Assembly: GCA_017471465.1 (NCBI GenBank)
Contig: JAFUTI010000004.1
Location: 1 to 64,000, forward strand
Length of the DNA: 64,000 bases
Origin: Prevotella sp.
Lineage (GTDB): Bacteria; Bacteroidota; Bacteroidia; Bacteroidales; Bacteroidaceae
Reading direction: 5' to 3'
The notes beneath the pieces are model-generated. The model worked only from the letters and a program-made list of their open reading frames with translations. It did no database searches and had not been told where the DNA came from. Within the stretch, counting starts at the first letter, position 1. Each line of letters starts with the position of its first letter. Shown in pieces: positions 58,885 through 64,000 of this stretch. The translations under genes were made by a program, and so were the position numbers.

Positions 58885-60392
58885 CTCTTCACCTCTTCTA
58901 TAGCCTCACCGATACAGGCATTGGGCTGCTGGATATGCAACATCTGACAAACGGTGGGTGCTATGTCGGTAATATGGACCTCACGCGAGGTGGCGCCATG
59001 ACTCACTTTCCAGCCATAGAACAGCAGGGGGATATGGGCGTCGTAGGGATTCCACTCACCATGAGTAGTACCTACTGACGACGACCACGGACCATAGGTA
59101 TAATAACCGGGATCTGTCACCACCAAGATATCGCCCGACCGACGATAATGATAGCCCATGAGGGCACGGTCGCGGATGATGGGCGGCAGAGTCTGCTGAG
59201 CAGCGCGCTCATAGTCGACGACGAAGCAGACATGAGGCTGCTGCCGAAGGTGATTGATGGCGACGGTCTTCACCTGTTCAAAGTCCAGTCCCTGCTCATC
59301 GATAGCCTGACGATTGAGGAAATAGCGGTAGTCGATCTCAGCAGCCACTACCGCCTTTTGGTTACCGAAACGCTTGGCGATGGCCTCTTCCACACCCTTG
59401 CGCATGGCGGGGTCCTGCCACTTGCCGGCGGGCAGTCGGTGGTCTTGCATAAACTGGAAGTTGTGGGCGCCACCATGGTCGGCCGTCAGGAACAACAGAT
59501 AATTACCAGCCCCCACCTGCTCGTCAAGTGCCTTCAACAATCGGGCTAAGTCGCGGTCCAGCTGCAAATAGGCAGCGTCGGTATGCTCACCTCGGGTGGC
59601 CCACTTGTGGCCGATGACGTCGGTCTGAGAATAGCTGACACATAGCATATCGGTCGCCTTGCCCTTGCCGAGACTCTCGCCTTTGAGGGCGGCAATGGCC
59701 ATGTCGGTAGTGATGGTGCCACACTCAGGATAGAGCCCAATATCCTTACCCACCCGCTTGAAGAGGTCGTTCTTCTCTACCTGTCTGTTCTGCTCAACGA
59801 CCCATGACGGTAACTCTTTCATATAATAGGTAGAGGTGATGAAGCGGCGATTCTTCAAGTCGAGCCAGTAGGCTGCTGTGGCCGAGTGGCCGGCAGGCAG
59901 GATGGCAGCACGGTCCTTGTAGCTGACGCCAACGACCTTTGACACGAAGTCAGTGTGCAGGCGCAACTGGTCACCTATCGTAGTAGCCAGCATATTGCGA
60001 GGCGACATGCAGCCTTTCTCACGGTTGTCGGATCCAACGACGTCGACGGTTGTGTCGGTCGTACAATAGGTCTTACGCCCGTCAATATAGAAGTTGTTGC
60101 CACAGATGCCGTGAAAGGCGGGCGTTGTCCCCGTATACACCGACGTATGGCCGATAGCCGTCACCGTCGGCACGTAATTAATCAAGCAGTTGTCACACGA
60201 AAAGCCCTGGTCTATCAGTCGGCGGAAGCCGTCGGCCGTAAACTTTTCATAATAACGCGACAGGTAGTCCCAGCGCATCTGGTCTACCACGATTCCTACT
60301 ACTAACTTTGGCCGTTCGCCAAACTGCGGCTGAGCAAAGACAGACGTCAGACAGGTCAGCACCAGTGCGAAAAGCATCTGTTTTCTTTTCAT
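58881..60392 (-). CDS. PafA-type periplasmic alkaline phosphatase
   Basis: This exported phosphate-monoesterase of the alkaline-phosphatase superfamily has 503 aa from MKRKQMLFALVLTC and a signal peptide ending TSVFAQ. The nucleophile Thr lies in YVPTVTAIGHTSVYTGT (about 76-78), where classic enzymes have Ser. N at about 100 (ICGNNFY) and the K-x-R pair in VSYKDRAAIL (K159, R161) match the hallmark active-site residues of PafA. Zinc ligands are in VVDQMRWD, SQTDVIGHKW, TADHGGAHN and GTTHGEWN. PafA-type enzymes scavenge phosphate and work even when phosphate is abundant. Confidence 0.88.
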   Translation of the reverse strand: MKRKQMLFALVLTCLTSVFAQPQFGERPKLVVGIVVDQMRWDYLSRYYEKFTADGFRRLIDQGFSCDNCLINYVPTVTAIGHTSVYTGTTPAFHGICGNNFYIDGRKTYCTTDTTVDVVGSDNREKGCMSPRNMLATTIGDQLRLHTDFVSKVVGVSYKDRAAILPAGHSATAAYWLDLKNRRFITSTYYMKELPSWVVEQNRQVEKNDLFKRVGKDIGLYPECGTITTDMAIAALKGESLGKGKATDMLCVSYSQTDVIGHKWATRGEHTDAAYLQLDRDLARLLKALDEQVGAGNYLLFLTADHGGAHNFQFMQDHRLPAGKWQDPAMRKGVEEAIAKRFGNQKAVVAAEIDYRYFLNRQAIDEQGLDFEQVKTVAINHLRQQPHVCFVVDYERAAQQTLPPIIRDRALMGYHYRRSGDILVVTDPGYYTYGPWSSSVGTTHGEWNPYDAHIPLLFYGWKVSHGATSREVHITDIAPTVCQMLHIQQPNACIGEAIEEVKR

Positions 60393-60422
60393 TCTTCTGC
60401 TTATTTTTGATGGTTGCGGTTG

Positions 60423-60430
60423 CAAATATA
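60423..60430 (-). promoter_or_regulatory. -7 box of the phosphatase-HAD operon
   Basis: Minus-strand TATATTTG followed by CAACCG, 30 nt upstream of the phosphatase start at 60392. Confidence 0.55.
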
Positions 60431-60519
60431 GCTTTTTTTCCTGACATCTGCAACTTTTTTCCCGTCATTCGGCCCAACGCATGGATATTTTATTCACAAA
60501 ACGTAAAACAATGTTAAGA

Positions 60520-60553
60520 TTTGTCGCTTTCAAGCAAGTTTTTCATACTTTTG
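60520..60553 (+). promoter_or_regulatory. Promoter of the TonB-receptor operon, almost leaderless
   Basis: TTTG 60520-60523, 22-nt spacer, TACTTTTG 60546-60553. Transcription would start near 60558-60560, only a few bases before the candidate ATGs at 60562 and 60568. Confidence 0.5.
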
Positions 60554-60567
60554 TAATTTATATGGTT

Positions 60568-63498
60568 ATGAGAAGGAAATTGGCAGTTTTCTGTATGATG
60601 GCAGTCGTACAGTTTGTTGGAGCCCAGAAGCATCTTTCCGATGCTTCTGATTTTGCCCGTCTCTATGTTGGGGCTCTTGAACCTCAGTACCCGACTTGGC
60701 AATGGCACGACATTCCTTATTATAAAGGCAGCACTGACATGTATAAAGGCCGCATCTGCTATTATGGCGTGGTCTATGATGAAGTCCTGTTGCGTTTTGA
60801 CCAGCTGAAGCAGCGGGTAGTGGTCCTTTCTCCTGTAGGGCAACGATATTGCCTGCCCATACAGCAGCACATTGACTGGTTTGAGATGGATGGCCACAGA
60901 TATGTGCACGACCCGGAGGACAGCTTGCGTTATGCTTCCCTACTTGCCGACGGCAGTACAAACGGCATCCGCCTTTATCATAGTGTATGGAAGACGGCTA
61001 GCGGAGAAAACACTTTCGGAGGAAAGACGTACCAGAAGGTTCTGGCTACCAAAGAGCAGTATACGGTGGCAACACCCGACGGAGAGATGCAGCACGTCAA
61101 GCGAGCATCGGATGTAGCCAAACTCTTCCCTGAACAGAAAAAGCTGATTAGTCAGTTTGTTCGAGAGAATCATCTCTCCTTTTCGAAGAGAGAGCGTGAG
61201 CAAAGCCTTGTGAAAGTGGTGGAGGCTTTGAAAGGGGAAGTTAAAGAAGTTAAAGAAGTTAGAGTAGATAGGGAAGTCAGTACTCAAAAACTTCAAACAT
61301 CAAACGCCAAACTTCAAACGACAGATCTTATCACCGGCATTCCCGTCCTCGACAGCGACACCGTTTCGACCACTCCGTCCAGGACAAAAGTCTATGTGGT
61401 ACCTGGCGTAAAGGAAGCAAAGGCAAGTATTGCCGACGACCAGAATCTTGCTGAGATTGTCGTTGTCGGCGGACGACAGTCGGCAGTGGACAACATCATG
61501 ATAGGGTCAGAGAAGTTCAAGCCGCAGATCCTGAAGAACATCCCGTCGGCCTTTGGCGAGTCCGACATTATGAAGATTGTGCTCACACTGCCTGGTGTCA
61601 CTACCGTCGGCGAGGCTTCCAGCGGATACAATGTGCGAGGTGGTGCCACTGACCAGAACCTCATTCTCTTCAACGGCGGCACCGTGTACAATCCGTCACA
61701 CTTGTTCGGGCTGTTCACCTCGTTCAATTCCGATGCCGTAGAGGATGTGGAGCTCTACAAGTCGAGTATCCCCGTAGAATACGGCGGCAGAATCAGCAGT
61801 GTGCTAAGGGTGACATCGAAGGAGGCCAACATGCAGAAGCTGACGGGACAGGCAAGCATCGGTGTGCTCACCAGCAAGGCGAACATCGAGCTGCCGATTG
61901 TCAAGAATCATCTGTCGCTGCTATTGAACGGTCGAACGACCTATAGCGACTGGCTTTTAAAGCAGTTGCCAGAGAAGAGCGGCTACAAGAACGGCACTGC
62001 TAACTTCTACGACTTCGGGGGAGCACTGACCTGGAAGCTCAACAGCATGCACCGTCTCAGGATATACGGCTATTGGAGCAACGACAAGTTCTCGTTCAGT
62101 TCAAAGGACAATTACGGCTACCGAAACCGTAATGTCTCTGCCGAGTGGCGCTCCATCCTGAATGACAGGGTGACGGCAACGCTGTCTGCCGGACAAGACC
62201 ACTACGACTATTTCAACGAAGACAGGAACACACCGTCGATGGCGGCACGTCTGAGTTTCGGTATCGACCAGCTGTGGGGAAAACTACATCTTCGCCATCG
62301 GCTGTCGGAGAGGCACTCCCTCACATACGGACTCTCCATGCAGCATTATCATGTGCAGCCAGGCAGGTATGAACCTGTGGGTGAACTGTCGTGTGTCAAG
62401 GAAGACGAGTTACAGGAAGAAAAGGCCCTGGAGAGTGCTGCATACATTGACTACGAACGCCAACTGACGGAGAAGCTGTCGGTTTCCGCCGGTTTGCGCT
62501 ATTCGCTGTTCAATGCACTGGGTCCTCGCAACGTGAACCACTATGACGACAGAGACCTTCCGTCAGAGGGGACATTGCTGGAGACGGGTCATGAGACCGG
62601 TATCATCAAGACCTATCATGCGCCGGAGCTGCGTCTGTCGGCTCGCTACGCCCTCCGGGAAAGCATGTCGCTGAAGGTCGGCTTCAACACCATGCACCAA
62701 TATATCCATAAAGTGTCGAACACATTGATTATGTCGCCTACCGACATCTGGAAACTGTCTGACTCGAACATCAAGCCACAGAGTGGCTGGCAGTTGGCGG
62801 GTGGCATCTATCACGAGACCGCCGGAAAGAGATATGAGTTCTCAGCAGAGGTGTACTACAAACACATCAGCGACTACCTCAATTATCGTAGTTCGGCAGT
62901 CCTGCTGATGAACCCCCACCTTGAGACCGACGTCATACCGACCAAGGGAAAAGCCTACGGCATAGAACTGCAGGCGAAGAAACCGACAGGACGATTGAAC
63001 GGATGGGTGAGCTACACCTTCTCACGCTCCCTGCTCCGTCAGGATGACCAGCGTGTGGCAATGCCCCTGAACGACGGCGACTGGTATCCGGCTGAGTACG
63101 ACAGGCCGCATGAGGTGAAAGCTGTGTTCAACTGCAAGTTTACTGAGCGGTATAGCCTTTCCAGCAACTTCAACTATGCCACAGGCCGACCGGCGACCAT
63201 TCCCGCCGGCCGGTATTACGACTCGCGGAATCAGAAATACATGCCGTACTATACCGGCCGCAACACATACCGTATCCCTGACTATATGCGACTGGACGTT
63301 GCGTTTAACATAGAGCCGACCCACAAGCTGACAAATTTTCTGCACGGGTCGTTCTCCATCGGTGTCTATAATGCCCTGGCACGGCGAAATGCCTATACCG
63401 TCTACTATGTGACTGAAGGAGAGAATGTCAAGGGGTATAAGCTGTCGGTATTTGGCACTGCCATTCCTTACGTCTCACTCAATTTACGATTCAACTAA
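60568..63498 (+). CDS. TonB-dependent receptor with an unrecognised N-terminal domain
   Basis: This is an outer-membrane active-transport receptor. ATG 60568 (MRRKLAVFCMM, signal peptide ending FVGAQ; ATG 60562 is also possible) gives 976 aa. Residues about 20-220 form a domain I do not recognise (SDASDFARLYVGALEPQYPT, QQHIDWFEMDGHRYVHDPED), not the usual CarboxypepD_reg domain. A low-complexity linker (about 225-265) is encoded by GAAGTTAAA and TCAAACG-type repeats. The plug starts near 290 (LAEIVVVGGRQSAVDNIMIG ... GYNVRGGATDQNLILFNGGT), then a 22-strand-type barrel ends with Phe-Asn. It is followed 6 nt later by a DUF4249-like lipoprotein, the usual partner. Ligand unknown. Confidence 0.87.
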   Translation: MRRKLAVFCMMAVVQFVGAQKHLSDASDFARLYVGALEPQYPTWQWHDIPYYKGSTDMYKGRICYYGVVYDEVLLRFDQLKQRVVVLSPVGQRYCLPIQQHIDWFEMDGHRYVHDPEDSLRYASLLADGSTNGIRLYHSVWKTASGENTFGGKTYQKVLATKEQYTVATPDGEMQHVKRASDVAKLFPEQKKLISQFVRENHLSFSKREREQSLVKVVEALKGEVKEVKEVRVDREVSTQKLQTSNAKLQTTDLITGIPVLDSDTVSTTPSRTKVYVVPGVKEAKASIADDQNLAEIVVVGGRQSAVDNIMIGSEKFKPQILKNIPSAFGESDIMKIVLTLPGVTTVGEASSGYNVRGGATDQNLILFNGGTVYNPSHLFGLFTSFNSDAVEDVELYKSSIPVEYGGRISSVLRVTSKEANMQKLTGQASIGVLTSKANIELPIVKNHLSLLLNGRTTYSDWLLKQLPEKSGYKNGTANFYDFGGALTWKLNSMHRLRIYGYWSNDKFSFSSKDNYGYRNRNVSAEWRSILNDRVTATLSAGQDHYDYFNEDRNTPSMAARLSFGIDQLWGKLHLRHRLSERHSLTYGLSMQHYHVQPGRYEPVGELSCVKEDELQEEKALESAAYIDYERQLTEKLSVSAGLRYSLFNALGPRNVNHYDDRDLPSEGTLLETGHETGIIKTYHAPELRLSARYALRESMSLKVGFNTMHQYIHKVSNTLIMSPTDIWKLSDSNIKPQSGWQLAGGIYHETAGKRYEFSAEVYYKHISDYLNYRSSAVLLMNPHLETDVIPTKGKAYGIELQAKKPTGRLNGWVSYTFSRSLLRQDDQRVAMPLNDGDWYPAEYDRPHEVKAVFNCKFTERYSLSSNFNYATGRPATIPAGRYYDSRNQKYMPYYTGRNTYRIPDYMRLDVAFNIEPTHKLTNFLHGSFSIGVYNALARRNAYTVYYVTEGENVKGYKLSVFGTAIPYVSLNLRFN
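61237..61323 (+). repeat. Short-word repeats encoding the receptor linker
   Basis: GAAGTTAAAGAAGTTAAAGA with AGTTAGAG (61238-61266), then ACTTCAAACATCAAACGCCA with AACTTCAAACG (61290-61320). These 9-nt and 7-8-nt words are in frame and give EVKEVKEV and LQTSNAKLQTT, with no resemblance to the flanking domains. Confidence 0.65.
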
Positions 63499-63504
63499 GA
63501 GATC

Positions 63505-64000
63505 ATGAAACTGACAAAAACGCTCTATCTCATGTTATGCCTCTGGGTTGGCGTCAGCACACTGGCGGGCTGTATCGAGGAATACGAGGCTGACATTCCT
63601 GAAGACGACTCCAACCTGCTCGTCGTCGAAGGCGCGATATGCTCTGGAAAGACAAATAAGTTCATCCTGTCGCGCACACAGCCTCTTAACTCTACGTTCA
63701 GCCCCGGCAGTACACCACGGATGGTAACAGGAGCTACGGTCTCTGTGCGCGGCAGCGACGGCTCTGAATACAGGATGCAGGAAGCCGGTGGGTGTTACAC
63801 CTGCCTGATAGTCGACCTCGCTCCTGACGTTGACTATTATCTGCATATCGAGACCGGTGGTGATGTCTACGAATCAGTCCCACAGAAGCCCATACGTACT
63901 GAGGCGATAGAAGAGGTTGTTGCCGTTCAGGACACGCCGGAGAGCAACATCGACATACTCGTTACTCCTGCTGAACCTTCAGAGCCTACTCAGCCTTATT
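63505..64000 (+). CDS. DUF4249-like lipoprotein, 5' part (cut by window end)
   Basis: ATG 63505, 6 nt after the receptor stop. The first 165 residues have a signal peptide with lipobox LAGC (Cys about 24), followed by IEEYEADIPEDDSNLLVVEG then AICSGKT. The GLITN-like position and VSVRGSDGSEY, VDYYLHIETGGDVYES segments match the DUF4249 pattern of Bacteroidetes lipoproteins that pair with TonB receptors and probably help capture the ligand at the surface. The C-terminus lies outside the window. Confidence 0.8.
   Translation, partial: MKLTKTLYLMLCLWVGVSTLAGCIEEYEADIPEDDSNLLVVEGAICSGKTNKFILSRTQPLNSTFSPGSTPRMVTGATVSVRGSDGSEYRMQEAGGCYTCLIVDLAPDVDYYLHIETGGDVYESVPQKPIRTEAIEEVVAVQDTPESNIDILVTPAEPSEPTQPY

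Overview
The window reads as chromosomal DNA of a Bacteroidales bacterium, most likely Prevotellaceae (Prevotella/Segatella-like, gut or rumen type). The evidence is the Bacteroidetes promoter signature (TAnnTTTG at -7, TTTG or TTG about 20-23 nt upstream) in front of most transcription units, weak or absent Shine-Dalgarno sites, a SecD-SecF fusion, three tandem Skp/OmpH genes after bamA, a two-subunit 2-oxoacid:ferredoxin oxidoreductase, ATP-type PckA, and a TonB receptor followed by a DUF4249-like lipoprotein. No rRNA, tRNA, prophage or CRISPR array was seen.

Layout. 1-778: transposase tail and repeat-rich spacer. 779-10812: korA-korB-dicarboxylate transporter, then an RND efflux triad (adaptor, pump, TolC). 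10813-13652: upp, pckA and a tiny 31-codon gene with its own promoter and terminator. 13782-21570: lipoprotein, outer-membrane protein, uppS, bamA, three skp genes and murI, an envelope-biogenesis run. 21832-24288: LolC/E-like permease, rbfA and a divergent outer-membrane protein. 24840-28676: two glycosyltransferases and a GH13 amylase lipoprotein. 28882-30368: trpS and a Fur-family regulator. 30470-30984: a non-coding element with about 100-bp terminal inverted repeats. 31270-36427: CoA-transferase, membrane protein, HU, rhomboid protease and an EEP-fold enzyme. 36535-44200: secDF, a pseudouridine synthase and the rplM-rpsI-rpsB-tsf operon. 44337-44816: internally deleted Rpn-type gene with a heptad repeat. 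44856-56020: surface-glycan locus containing a phosphonate pathway. 56061-64000: metG, HAD hydrolase, PafA-type phosphatase, TonB receptor and partner lipoprotein (cut by the window end).

Function. KorAB, the DASS transporter, PckA and the acetyl-CoA hydrolase/transferase-family enzyme fit succinate/propionate/acetate fermentation. The most coherent special system is the 45.9-51.2 kb operon: a cytidylyltransferase-PEP mutase fusion, phosphonopyruvate decarboxylase, an iron-type alcohol dehydrogenase and LicD. Together they predict 2-hydroxyethylphosphonate made, activated with CTP and transferred to a surface glycan.

The second theme is repeat DNA. GC-rich palindromic pieces lie in frame inside korA and metG, with possible half-copies in the adaptor and tolC genes. 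Degenerate short-word tandem tracts lie both between genes and inside coding sequences (bamA signal peptide, RND pump, tolC, TonB receptor). Intergenic arrays have 21-nt and 9-nt periods. Several promoter-terminator units carry no ordinary gene.
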